A DNA stretch of 64,000 bases from Leptasterias polaris (GCA_037783415.1 JAZGTN010000061.1:1550001-1614000); one strand, 5' to 3'; numbered from the stretch's first letter, positions 12,821 through 26,500 are shown. The notes: generated by a model not told the origin, from the sequence alone. Numbers and translations: made by a program.

Positions 12821-13034
12821 TAGTCTTGGCCCAAGACGTCAGTGATCGATAGTGGATAGTGTAATGCGCTCGGTTACAACTCGTTACAGCGCGCCCTCTT
12901 GTGGCTTGAATTACCCAACTTGACTAGCTAGTCAAGTTGGGTAATTCAAGCCACAAGAGGGCGCGCTGTAACGAGTTGTAACGGAGCGCAGTACACTATC
13001 CATTATCGATCACTGACGTCTTGGGCCAAGACTA
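12821..13034. repeat. Near-perfect 214-bp palindrome with no spacer
   Basis: Two 107-bp arms meet at 12927/12928 (TTGACTAG|CTAGTCAA). By eye I find three mismatches and no length difference. Outer ends are TAGTCTTGGCCCAAGACGTC and its complement. It includes a GCGCCCTCTTGTGGC phrase in each arm. It is most likely a foldback element or a recently formed inverted duplication. Confidence 0.9.
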
Positions 13035-13213
13035 ATTCATTGTAAGAGCACATTCAGCAAGATTTCAAGGCTGGATTGATGATTGCCTTTCATAAACTTG
13101 CATTCGCTCTACCCATCATCTACGTTTTCCTCTGTTTGTTGAAACTAGTGTGCAGATTCATAACTTCTAGTAATACTAAAAAAAATAGTTTAATACAACA
13201 AACACAGATTGCA
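13035..13213. other. Short unassigned stretch between the palindrome and the next element
   Basis: AT-rich and without a recognised feature. Confidence 0.4.
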
Positions 13214-13225
13214 ACCAAGGGCCTA

Positions 13226-13482
13226 GACTTGTGGACAAGTCGTTAAATGTCTGTCGCGGTGATAGCGGAACGGCTTTCTCGCAATATCCCGCGAGAGGGC
13301 TGCTCTGTGCGAGATTACTGCTCTCACGACTGGTCGCATTTAATGACGAAGAGTTGGCAGCCAGCAACTTCGCGCGAGAGCAGTGATCGGGGGTGATCTC
13401 GCGAGAGCATTCTTTATTAGGCTACAACACCACACGCGACTCGACTCACCGCGACCATCATTAACGACTTGTCAACAAGTCT
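13226..13482. mobile_element. 257-bp MITE flanked by 12-13-bp direct repeats
   Basis: The ends GACTTGTGGACAAGTCGTTAA and TTAACGACTTGTCAACAAGTC are inverted copies, and each end is itself a small hairpin. Directly outside are identical copies of ACCAAGGGCCTA(G), at 13214 and 13483. The interior is CpG-rich with repeated CTCGCG motifs. A related half copy lies at 10523. If the direct repeats are target duplications they are longer than those of most cut-and-paste families. It sits about 300 bp upstream of the proposed start of the GNAT-PARP gene. Confidence 0.75.
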
Positions 13483-13494
13483 ACCAAGGGCCTA

Positions 13495-13777
13495 GATATT
13501 CTACCGCGGCACTAAAAAATTAATCATCAATAATTCTTTATTGTTTGCAAGGCGCCCTCTGCTGCTACCACCAGCACTACAGTGACGAGCTGTATCGACA
13601 CGGACGACGGCGCGCTGCCCTTGGTAGCGAGGCTGCATGCTGGAGATTTTAATATTATTTTTCTGTAATAAAGTTTGCGCGGGTGCTTTTTGTGTTTGAT
13701 TTTGCGCGCGCAAATTCGCACAAAATTGTGCGAAAAGTGTGTGCGCGCGGCTCTCTCACCACACACCGAAAAACAAC
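13495..13777 (+). promoter_or_regulatory. CpG-rich putative promoter/5' UTR of the GNAT-PARP gene
   Basis: The base composition changes to CpG-rich (GCGCGCGCAAATTCGC near 13700-13725), and the stretch ends in ACAACATGG at the proposed start. No TATA box is evident at a convincing place. This is inferred from composition and position only. Confidence 0.35.
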
Positions 13778-14029
13778 ATGGACGCTTCTGTCACTGTAAT
13801 GTCTGTTGAAAACATTTGCACTCGGCTCCCGCCTGTTGGTTTTGTCAAAGAGAAGACTAATTCAAGGCCGGTCAATTCTGACTCAGGAGGTATCCACGAG
13901 GGTCATGTAGAGGAGTTGACAGTCAAATGTGTGCCTGTAATACTCGAGTTTCGGCGGTTGTTGAAGAGCACGAAATTTAAGTCGGTCAACTTTATTCCTG
14001 GGGTATGGCATTTTTACGTGAAATTAACG
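13778..14029 (+). CDS. GNAT-PARP gene, exon 1 (proposed start)
   Basis: It begins MDASVTVMSVENICTRLPPV in a good start context (ACAACATGG). It runs 84 codons to ACG|GTGAAG, a phase 0 donor that fits the phase 0 acceptor at 16514; two codons later the frame closes. The product ends SVNFIPGVWHFYVKLT. No domain is recognised. That this is the first exon of the same gene is inferred from phase, position and the CpG-rich flank; transcript data would settle it. Confidence 0.5.
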
Positions 14030-17000
14030 GTGAAGTAGTGTGGCGGCCAAGACTCTCAGTGTGTCACAGTTTTAAAACCTGGCTTAGATATGATATGATC
14101 CGCTACGGTTAGCCCACCTTTGTTGGGTTGTTAATTTGTTATTGGTATTTTTTAACATCATCGATCACTAAAAAAAGTAAAGTAATATTATTATTAATAA
14201 AATACATCATCAGTTCAGTCTTGTCACCAACTAGATCAAAACTACAGTCACCATGGTCATGGTGACTACGATAAAACCAATGTTTAAAGAGAGCTGTAAC
14301 ACAACAGCCCAACAATTAAGGTGGGGTAAATTTGTTGAGGTGACCAAGAGCTTAGTTGCAATAATCGCCTCCATCCTCCCGTCCCCACATACTGTCAAGA
14401 TGGAAGGATGAAGGGTTACACGCACACATGCACAGTATGCACATTAAGTTTTTCCTTGACGTTATATCCTGACTTACGGACATTGCCGAGTATCACGTAG
14501 AAGTAGAAGTACAATTATTAACTAACCAAGAGCTATGATTATCGCGGCTCTTGTAGTTTTGTAGTCAATTATTTACTTCAAATCTTCAAAATCAAAGTTG
14601 TGTTTCTTTGTTTTTGGTTCTTTTCCTGACCCTGCCTGTTTCCATAATAATCCTTGTGATTTCTTAAAAGTATATATAATTATGTTGTCCATCATCATCA
14701 TCAACCGGTGAGTACAGGCCTCTAGTCTTAGATGTTGAATTATCCCGAGGATTGTGGTACATGTACTGTGTGGGTACAAAGCCAAGGTACTGGCACAGGA
14801 ACATGTAATCACACAAAGGTGCAGGAACTGGTGGTGATGAAGTTAAAATTGCAACTGCAAAGTCAAAAAAGGGGCGCAATCAATTTAGTTGAGGGACAAG
14901 GGCTCCTGTGGGCTCCTGAAGATTTCCAGGGATCGCACTAATACAACTGAGGCATGGAGAGAGTTCCATAGGCGATGACATTTAGGAAGAATCGCTGGTG
15001 ATAAGTTTTTTTTTTTAAAGTGCTGATGACAACTGTTGAGTGGTGATGGTGACCTTGAGAGAAGGAGAATGAGGTGGGAATGATGGGAATGGTGACCAGT
15101 AAATGAACTGTAAAGCATGATAACTTTTCTATGTGTTGTGCTTGTCGCTCATGAAGAGTTTGCTAACTGTAGGTCACTGAGCATCCAGTTCACACTAACC
15201 GAGTGGTTGTCGACCTTCACAAATCTCATTGCACCTCTCTGCACCATATCAATCTTATTTAGACACCGGCAAAATTTGTTGAGTGCAGGTCACAAAGGGC
15301 ATCTATACATGTATATCTGTAGTGTAGGATTGTTCCTTGATGGAGGGTGTACACTTCCTCAGGTTAGGACAAAGAAAGCTAAGTGTACTGTTTCCCTTCT
15401 TGCAGCGATGTTTATGTGCGATTTCCAGTGGAAATAGCTTTGGATTGTGACACCAAGGCTCGATTTCACAAAGAGTTAAGATTGATCGTAACTGCAAATC
15501 CATCGCAGTTGCTTAGCAAAGAGTGATGTCACAATACAAATCACTATGGTAATACTGATAACTCATCTTAAGATGAATCGTAGTGCTTTGTGAAATCGGC
15601 CCCAAGATAGTTAGCTTCGTCAACTTTCTAGAGAGTTTCACCATGGATGGAATACTCTGCTTGCTTGAATTTTCTTTCTCATCCAGTGATTCTCAATACC
15701 GCACACTTATCTGGATTTAATGACTCGAACCATTTCTTTCCCATTCTTGAAGGTCGGAAAGATCATCTTAGAGGATGATGACACCTCCTTGGGATCTAAT
15801 TTGCCGGTACAGAACGGCAGTCTGTTTGTCTGTGAATAAACATATTTCTGATATAACATAGTCTGGCAGACCTTTAAAAAAGACTAAACATTAGAGGTTG
15901 TTGGATGGGCAATGACCATGGGAAGCATGGTGTTGTCCCATTCTGCTCGTTAGGAAAAGCCACTTTTGGAGACTCAAAATTCCATGGTGTCTATTAATGA
16001 ATGCTGTCGCCAGAGATGCGGATGATACCTGCTGTCACCTCGCCAAATGTGGATGGATTCAACAATTTTGATCAAATACTGTGATAGTTTTTTTTTCTGT
16101 CCTCTCAAAAACTATTCAGCTGAAACTTTCACTTTCACAGGTGACTTTTATTGTATCTTTAATGATAATTTAGCCTATAAATCAGCATTATGTTGACAAA
16201 AACTAATCTAGACCCTACACTTAAAGGCTTAGCTGTCAAATTCTGGACGGATGTAGAGGGTGTGTGTCGGTAGTCCTTAGCCCCCCCCCCCCTTATACAA
16301 TTAAATTTTCTTACAAGGCTGTTATTGACCAACTTTTGAATACCTTCCATATTACCTCCAATTATTCTGGTTGCATGTATACAAGTTTCTTCTGGTTATT
16401 GACAGTAAGAAAATACAACGTGATTGAACAGAAAGTCAACAATGATTGAATAGTCAGCAGTAGAACAATTTTAGAACTATGTAAATAAGTCCTGATTAAT
16501 TTTTTTGTTTCAGATACCTAATCAGGAGTTACTTCATGGCATCGTTGCATTGTATGATGTTTGCTTACCAGATATAACACCTGAAGTATTGTACTTTACT
16601 GTGTGTGGTAAATGGGCAAAGACTCTTCTACTCATTAGAGATACTACAGGTAATTACATTCAGCTTCATTCATTCACAGTCATTTAATGGGAAGTTAGTG
16701 TTCAAACTATAATTTAGTTTTTTAAAAATCTATCTTAAAGTTTGATCACAGCTTGCCATGTATGCTGATGATTCAAACTTCTACTGTGTTTCCCCTAACT
16801 CTTCCAACACTTCTCATTGAACAATGATTTAGAGAGCACGCTGAAGTGGGGGAACGATTATCTAACAATCTTTAGGCCTAACGCAAAGAAAACCAAACTG
16901 TTGTCTCTGTCTTGCTCAAATACATTTCCATCCATTCATATGGGCTCATCAACTTTGCCTGAGGTATCAGATTTTTGCCTTCTTGGACTTGACATCTCCA

Positions 17001-17518
17001 CTAATGCCAGTTGGGAGAGGTATATCTCGGGCATTACAAACAGTGCTTCCATGTGATTTGGTTGTCTTACCTCATGATGCTCCTTACTAATGAGTAGATT
17101 CATTCTGCATTCTTTAGTTGTTGATAAACACAACACTCAAATAACCTGTTGAAATTTCATCAAATTTGATGGTCGTTCACATTACTGGTTTCTGGTTTGA
17201 TTAAAACCAATGAGGCACTGTCTGTTTATATTTGTTTGTGCATTTATTGTACTATTTAGGAACTGTTAATATTTTGTTTAAAAGTGCAGCAATTGTATCT
17301 ATTATGAACTGTTATCTTGTGTGTGAATTCATTGTACCCACTTAGGAACTAATTGTATTTTGTCAAGAATGTTGTGCACATTCATGCCAAGCCTTAATAA
17401 ACAACTGTGATTTGAGATGTCTTTAAATGCTACTTTTTATCTTGCAGCGTGGGCTGTTGGGCACAAGTCACTGTGGATAAAATTGAATATATTCTTTGTT
17501 TACCCCTCCCCTTCTGCT

Positions 17519-17553
<35 letters not shown>

Positions 17554-20500
17554 ATTCATGTATTTCCACCTGACTGCTCAGATTGTTACACTTTTGTGGT
17601 GTGATGTCATTTAGCCTTCCAGAAAGACTCTGCTAGGGTCGAAAATTCAGGCCAATCCCATTAACTATTTTTTGCACAATGGAATATAATAACATTTTCC
17701 TGACTTGATAAAACTTGAGATTGTTCAATCAGGATGCTCCACACATTGAAAGTTCTATTAAAATAAATTAAATAATTTTTATAATTTGAACTGTTTGTAG
17801 ATGTTGCAGAAGAACTTGTGCGTTCCTCAAAAAAGGGAGACCAGAATGTGGACAAGTGTAATGGTTCAGAAGGAGCAGATGTCCTCACAGAAACTACAGT
17901 GACCCCTGACCTTGCTCAAGTTAACAATGAAGCAGAGGGTAAAGGTCAAGCAAACATTTCATCAAACTGTCAGAAAAGTGCAATTAGTTTAGACTCAACC
18001 ACAACTAAAGTAGACTTGACCAAAGAGAAAACTGCAGAGGAAGAAGTTGATGTGGACAGACCAAACACTTCAGGACAGGAACATGTTGGGCATGGGTCGA
18101 CAAAGCAGACAGCAGCAGCCCAAGATGATGGAGAGAAGAAGGGAATCTTTGCAGATGTATTCAGTGATACAGACAGTGAAAATGAATCAGACAGGTTGGT
18201 ATTGAGTGATACAGACAGTGAAAATGAATCAGAGAGGTTGGTATTGAGTGATACAGACAGTGAAAATGAATCAGACAGGTTGGTATTGAGTAATACAGAC
18301 AGTGAAAATGAATCAGAGAGGTTGGTATTGAGTGATACAGACAGTGAAAATGAATCAGACAGGTTGGTATTGAGTGATACAGACAGTGAAAATGAATCAG
18401 ACAGGTTGGTATTGAGTGATACAGACAGTGAAAATGAATCAGAGAGGTTGGTATTGAGTGATACAGACAGTGAAAATGAATCAGAGAGGTTGGTATTGAG
18501 TGATACAGACAGTGAAAATGAATCAGACAGGTTGGTATTGAGTGATACAGACAGTGAAAATGAATCAGAGAGGTTGGTATTGAGTGATACAGACAGTGAA
18601 AATGAATCAGAGAGGTTGGTATTGAGTGATGCAGACAGTGAAATTAATCAGAGAGGTTGGTATTGAGTGATACAGACAGTGAAATGAATCAAAGAGGTTG
18701 GTATTCAGTGATACAGACAGTGAAAGTGATTCGGAGAGGTTGGTGTTGGTGATACAGACAGTGAAAATGAATCAGAGAGGTTGGTGTTGGTGATACAGAC
18801 AGTGAAAATGAATCAGAGAGGTTGGTATTGAGTGATACAGACAGTGAAAATGAATCAGAGAGGTTGGTATTGAGTGATACAGACAGTGAAAATGAATCAG
18901 AGAGGTTGGTATTGAGTGATACAGACAGTGAAATGAATCAAAGAGGTTGGTATTCAGTGATACAGACAGTGAAAGTGATTCGGAGAGGTTGGTGTTGGTG
19001 ATACAGACTGAAAATGAATCAGAGAGGTTGGTGTTGGTGATACAGACAGTGAAAATGAATCAGAGAGGTTGGTATTGAGTGATACAGACAGTGAAAATGA
19101 ATCAGAGAGGTTGGTATTGAGTGATACAGACAGTGAAAATGAATCAGAGAGGTTGGTATTGAGTGATACAGACAGTGAAATGAATCAAAGAGGTTGGTAT
19201 TCAGTGATACAGACAGTGAAAGTGATTCGGAGAGGTTGGTGTTGGTGATACAGACAGTGAAAATGAATCAGAGAGGTTGGTGTTGGTGATACAGACAGTG
19301 AAAATGAATCAGAGAGGTTGGTATTGAGTGATACAGACAATGAAAATGAATCAGAGAGGTTGGTATTGAGTGATACAGACAGTGAAAATGAATCAGAGAG
19401 GTTGGTATTGAGCGATACAGACAGTGAAAATGAATCAGAGAGGTTGGTATTGAGTGATACAGACAGTGAAAATGAATCAGAGAGGTTGGTATTGAGTGAT
19501 ACAGACAGTGAAAATGAATCAGAGAGGTTGGTATTGAGTGATGCAGACAGTGAAATTAATCAGAGAGGTTGGTATTGAGTGATACAGACAGTGAAAATGA
19601 ATCAGAGAGGTTGGTATTGAGTGATACAGACAGTGAAAATGAATCAGAGAGGTTGGTATTGAGTGATACAGACAGTGAAAATGAATCAGAGAGGTTGGTA
19701 TTGAGTGATGCAGACAGTGAAATTAATCAGAGAGGTTGGTATTGAGTGATACAGACAGTGAAATGAATCAAAGAGGTTGGTATTCAGTGATACAGACAGT
19801 GAAAGTGATTCGGAGAGGTTGGTGTTGGTGATACAGACAGTGAAAATGAATCAGAGAGGTTGGTGTTGGTGATACAGACAGTGAAAATGAATCAGACAGG
19901 TTGGTATTGAGTGATACAGACAGTGAAAATGAATCAGAGAGGTTGGTATTGAGTGATACAGACAGTGAAAATGAATCAGAGAGGTTGGTATTGAGTGATA
20001 CAGACAGTGAAAATGAATCAGAGAGGTTGGTATTAAGTAATACAGACAGTGAAAATGAATCAGAGAGGTTGGTGTTGGTGATACAGACAGTGAAAATGAA
20101 TCAGAGAGGTTGGTGTTGAGTAATACAGACAGTGAAATGAATCAAAGAGGTTGGTATTCAGTGATGCAGACAGTGAAAGTGATTCGGAGAGGTTGGTGTT
20201 GGTGATACAGACAGTGAAAATGAATCAGAGAGGTTGGTATTGAGTGATATCTGTCAAGAGTTTATTATTGTTGTTATTTTCGAAAGCTTTATATAGTCTT
20301 TTAGTGTGTTACTAAAATAGATTTTTTTCTTATTTGTTTTAGTGATGAAGATGAAGATTTCACTGAAGGTCAAGAGGAATTCTTAAAGATTGTCAGGCAG
20401 CGTCGAGAGAGGAGGAAAGTAGCTTCATCTCAAGGTGAAGATCCATCATTAGCTATCGGTATTGAATCTAGATTGGTTGCTTGTACAACATGGGAAAAAT

Positions 20501-23500
20501 CTACTATGTAAGTATTATAAATAACAGTCACAGCTGCTTAACGGGTCCACTTTAAACTTTACTGTGATTAATATTCATGTACTTACTAAGGATCAATGAC
20601 TTTCTATAAATGCAACAAGGCTGGAGTTACCCATGAAACAGAAATGTATTGTGAATTGGACATAAGAATACCCAACTTGCTACCAAATACTATTACTGTT
20701 TGTTCATTATTTCCTTTTTCACTTGGGAGATAGGATGTTGTCCTCTGAATAGTAAATCATTGTTTACGATTTGCATTGACTACGCTTGGAACCTAGATTA
20801 ACCATGAAGAAATGATACATTTGACTCATTTTCTTGCAAAAATTAAATGAAATCATTTCGGCCTTATACAACAGTCAGTGATTTTTAAATGGAATATGTT
20901 TTTACCTGACATGTAGAATCCGTTTCTCTAGATACTGCAATAATGTGTAAATGGAATTCTGAGATATTCAAGAAATATTTGTACAAACCTAGAATATATC
21001 ATTTTATAATTTTTGCTCTTGAAGCAAAAAAAATATGGTCTTGCAAGATTTTGTATAATTGAAAAATTCTGCACCAGAACGATGAGATTCTTACAATTCG
21101 ATTAAGGTATTTGTTTTGGTCAAACAATTCATAGTGAAAATAATAAGTTTTTTTAAAACCGATTATGCTGTTTTGGGTTTATAGCCTTTTAAAGGGTCTG
21201 TATGCGTTTGGTAATGTGTCTGAAAATTAATGGTAATAAAAGCTTTGGATAGTATAATGCATTTTGAGAAACTTTTCACTTCGAAGTACTGCGGTTATGG
21301 AAAAATATATTACTTTTTATCCCCCAAAAATTTGAATCTGAGAAGCCTTACGGCCGTAACACTTCTCAGATTGTGTATTCCTCATAGGGAATATTCTTTC
21401 TGCTTGGAAATATTCGCTCTGGTTTTTCAGTGATATCTCAAAAACGCGACCACGTTTTGAAGTGAAATTTTCACAGGTTAGTTTTATTGTATATATACCT
21501 ACAATTATATAGGTTTGAAACAAACAGTGGGCTCCAATTACCAAACGTATACAGCACCTTTAAGCCTTCAGGTATGATTTGTCAGTATATGTTTTTTCCT
21601 GATTTCAAAATCATAGATTTTCTTTTTACTTTTGAAAGATTTGAACTGACTGTCAAGGAAAGCAAGACATAGCCTTGTTGTGTCCAAACCTGTAGTTTAC
21701 ATTTTAGTTGATGTAATAATATAATAATAATAATCAAGGCATTTATATAGCGTTCTTACACAGATAAGGTACCACAACGCTTAACAACAATGAATTATTC
21801 ATCAGTCAACAAATAACAATACATTCAAAGGAATTAGAAGTAAATAAATAGCCTAGTAAGCAAAATAAGTCTGGAAAAGATAAGTTTTAAGCATTTTTTT
21901 GAATTCAGTAATGGAAATGGCATGACGTATTTGATAGGGAAGATTGTTCCAAAGGTTTGGAGCAGCTGCATAAAAACTTTTGGCAGATGAAGAGTATCTG
22001 GTTTGAGGTTTTGTGAGAATCCTTGTATCTGAACTGGAACGGAGTGTGCGATTAGGCTGGTAAGGAGTGATAAGTTCAGTAAGGTAAGGGGGAGCGGTTT
22101 CATTCCAACATTTATATGTGATGGTTAATAGCTTGAAGATGATACGTTCGTGAATAGGAAGCCAATGGAGTTGTTGAAGGAGGGGTGAGACGTGGTCAGA
22201 TTTTTTTGCCATAAAGATTAATTTGGCTGCCCTGTTCTGGAGTCGTTGGATGCGTTTGGTGTCTTTGCTGGACAACCCATTGAGAAGAGAGTTACCATAG
22301 TCTAAACAAGATGTGATCAGAGCACTAACAGCGTGGTGACAAGTTGTTTCGTCTAGCAGGCTACGTACACGTGAAAGGTTTCTCAGATGAAAATTGACAG
22401 TTTTACAGATTGAGGAAACATGTTGGGACATGGCCGACTCAAAGACAATACCAAGGTTTCTTATTATGGAGGATGGTTTGATTATGGTATTTTCAATAGA
22501 AAGAGAAATGTTGGGTACAAGTTTTTTAATTCTTGGTTGTGCTGCAATAAACAATTCAGTTTTGTCATGGTTAAGGAGAAGCATGTTTTGGCACATCCAG
22601 TCCTTAATTTTAGATATGCATCTCGTTAGAACAGAAAGAGCTTGATCTATATCGCCTGGCTTCCGAGGATCTGCAAAAACATACAACTGAATGTCGTCTG
22701 CATAGAAATGGAATCTGACACCAGGTTGATATTTAATTATGTCTGCAATTGGGCAAGTATAAAACGAAAACAATTGTGGCCCAACACAGGAACCTTGTGG
22801 TAAACCATAAGTAAGTATTCTGGAACAGGAGTACTCATTAGCTATCTTAATCTTACAAGTTCTGCTACAAAGGTAAGTCTTAAACCAGTCAATCACGCTA
22901 CTTCTAAACCCAAAGACATCAGTTAATCTTCCTAACAGAATATCGTGATCTATTGTATCGAATGCGGCCGACAGGTCCAGCAACACCACAAAGACGGCCT
23001 GCTGATTGTCAATAGCATGGATTATATCACTTTTGACACGCAACAAAGCTATGGCCGTCTCCGTGCTATGGCCAGACCTATAAGCTGATTGAAATTTACA
23101 ATACAGATTATTATTGACAATATAATCAGTAACACGTGATAAAAAAACTTTCTCAATTACTTTAGAAAGAAAAGCAATATGTGAAACAGGCCTATAGTTT
23201 TTGAGAATGTTTTTGTTCAAGGAAGGACCTTTCAATAGCGGGGTAACCACTGCATCTTTTAAACTTGTTGGAAAGAATCCTGTAGACAAAGATGTGTTTA
23301 CAATGGATAACAATACAGGAACAATCGTGCACACATTTTGTTTTAGAAGCCATGTGGGAAGTGGATCTAATGTACATGATTTATTTTTGGAATTCATGAT
23401 GATTTTCCGAACTTCATTTTGATCTGCCGGGTTGAATTCATGAAACTCACCAGGAACTACACTTGGAGTAGGATGGGTTATTACAGACACATCAGCTGAA

Positions 23501-26500
23501 CTAATATCTTCCCTGATTTGGGTGATTTTGACATCAAAGAAATTGCTAAATCTGTCACACAGATTCTTAAAGGAATTGGCGTTTGGAAGGGCAGGAATAT
23601 TTCTGTTGAGGAGAGTGTTCAATGTCTTGAAAACAGTTTTTGTGTCGGCCGTGGAGAGTTTATTAGTATAGTGATCCGATTTTGCTTTCCTTGTTAGTCT
23701 TGTGAAGGCATGGATTTCATGGAGGTACAGGCGGTGGTCAGCAAGATTTCGTGATTTTGTCCATTTGCATTCGAGTTTACGTCTATTTCGTCTGGCAAGG
23801 TGAATTTCGCTGGTGTACCAAGCGGGGTGCGATTTGAATCTGTGGTTTCGAGCGGTGACTGGGCAGTGACTATCAAGGACAGAGACTATTGTTTTGTTGT
23901 AAAAAGTTACCTGGTTCTCCAGATCACTGTCATATGGGAAACACTGGAATGCGTTGCAAAGATCGTTGGCGAAAGAATCATTATCAATACTACGATAATT
24001 TCTTGAGTTAGATGTAATCCTTGCACAATCAGGTGACTTGTAATTGATCATGCAATTTAATACGAAGTGGTCTGAGTTTAGAGTATTAGTAACTCCGCTG
24101 TCTTGGACAAGACCATCTTCTGGGCGCGAGATGATGAGGTCAAGAGTGTGACCTAGTTTATGGGTAGGTCCGTTGATATGTTGGGGCAGACCACAATCAC
24201 TGAGTGATGTAAGGAAGTGAGACACATCTGATTTACTGGGAGTATCTACATGGATATTAAAATCTCCTAACAAGATGATTTTATTGGGAAGGAGGGTAAC
24301 TTCACCCAAAAATCCGTCAAATTCATTCAAGAAATCAGAAGTTTTGAGGCGATTCTTGGCTGAGGGTGGTGGACGGTAAATTACCATGAAGATTGCGTGT
24401 TTGATAGGGTCAGTGACGCAAGTGAGTTCAAACGTAGATCGGGGGTTGACAATATTTTCAAAAGCCATATTTAGGGTAGACTTTGAGATTACAGCTAAAC
24501 CACCATGAGAGTCATTGCCAGCACGTGGGGCATTAAGGAATGTGAAGCCAGGAGGTGTACATTCGGAGATAACCACTGGGTCGTCAATGTGAAGCCAGGT
24601 TTCTACTATGAACATTATATCAATATTTTTATCCATGATGTGATCACAGATAAGAGTAGATTTGTTTCGGACTGAATGTGCATTCCAGCAGCTAACATTT
24701 AATTTGTTGTATAGTTCACGGTGCAGTGGTATGAGGTTATTCAAGTGTGCCTTTTGTGGAAAATCACAAGTCAATTTCTGTCTAATATTTCGTGTGGATT
24801 CACAGACAGGAATTTTATGGACCATATTGTCGAGTAAGTGGCTTTTTATTTCAAGCCATTGTTTGCGTCGTCCACCTCTTCTTCCACGACGTTTCTTGTG
24901 GTGGTGAAAGTTTATTCCAAGGGAGGTGATTTTATTCCAAAGTTCAGTGCTCAGTCGTGGTAAGGGTTGTCGTGTATGTCCAGAAGGTGTATTCAAATCG
25001 GTAAGATGTTCAAGACTGTATACTAGCCTATGTTGTTTAGGCTGTACTTCAAGTTCGGCCTGGTTTGGCTGTGGTCCAGGGTTGGGATTGATGTCCCCGG
25101 ATACCAATAATTCAAGCTGGAAAGATGCACATGTATTTCCATAGTAAGCAATGTGGGTTCCAAGATATCTGAGCCGGGACAGTCTATTTCTAGAGAAATA
25201 CAACTGATGGCGGGCTTGTAAGGGTTTCTGTAGGCCTATGGTTGAACCATGTCCATTAGGGTATCCTGGCACTAGCAACAGCAGCAACAGTAGTATCCAG
25301 GCAACCATTGTATTAATCACGCCAATTGTTCGACATACAATGGGCAAGAGGGGAGTACAATTCAAGTGATCCAACAACAAAGCAGTGCACCTCTTTGTGA
25401 TTGGCTGTCCGTTTTGCCGTAGGCCTTAGTTGTTCACACAAGCAAGTAAGTAAAGGCAAGTAAAAAAATCTTATCTACCTACAGTGGTATTTCTATACGT
25501 CCAAATGTCAAACAAGTAATCATGTAATATCCTCACACCATACTCTGTCAGCGAGCGAAGATCTGGGGCGAATAGCTCATTCAAAACACAATTTTTTCCA
25601 ATAAATGCTCACTAAATGTACAACATGTTTTTGAGGTGCTGCCATCCAGTGGGGCGCCCTCTGTAGAAGAGAGTCTGTAAATCCTGTAAAACTTAACAGC
25701 CTGTAAGTTTAGTGGGTTTCACTCTAGAGAAAGAGGAGACCTCCACTCATTTTAAAGGATATTTCATTTTGATCGCAGAGTTATACTCCTGAATAGTTTG
25801 GGTAGCACATGTAAACATGTTTGGAATTAACACGGATTAGAACACCTTCTATTAATAATTGTATGTAATCAATATCTTAATTCAACTTTTTTCAACCTTC
25901 ATTATTTTTATAGCCATCCAGGTGAGAGGATTCTTCAGCTTGATCTTCTGGCAGTCAGAAAACGATTCAGAAAATTAGGTATCGGCAAATATCTACTTCA
26001 GGTATGTACAAATAGGCTGGTTTAGCTTGCAACATAAGCAATCCATTAAAATTAGATTGACTTTTGATGGTTCAAATGATGTGTAGAGCCCTAGTTTAGT
26101 AAAGAAAATTTCAACCCCCTAAAATTTGAAGAGCCTATGCACTTACCCCCTTCCCCCATTTAAACAACAGCCAATTTCCATAACCCTTCAGGAGGAACAG
26201 CATAATTAATTGATGTGGTTATCCCTCATGGACAGCCAGTTTTGATTCCGGCAAGTTCAGTGTTCAAGTGTTTGAGACATATCTTCTCTAGAATGCAGAA
26301 CAGTATTGGTTGCAGTCACACTCAGGATGCCTGTTGATTTTCTTCACAGAGCTTTCAAAAGTCCTTTATTATGTGATTTTCGTATCCCTTCACGGATGTG
26401 CGATAAGCACTGTCAATTTTGTTACAAAAAATCACAGCTTACTTGTGTTGGATTTAAACCCACAACTCTTCTTTCTAGAGGAGATGTATTCAACATTAGA

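Noticed and set aside
19318..20119. Two further open frames of the DTDSENES repeat treated as separate genes
   Set aside because: They are frame-restored parts of the same 42-bp array, not independent genes.
21834..24907. Plus-strand open frames opposite the intact retrotransposon ORF
   Set aside because: Shadows of the minus-strand endonuclease/RT frame; no domains or splice sites.
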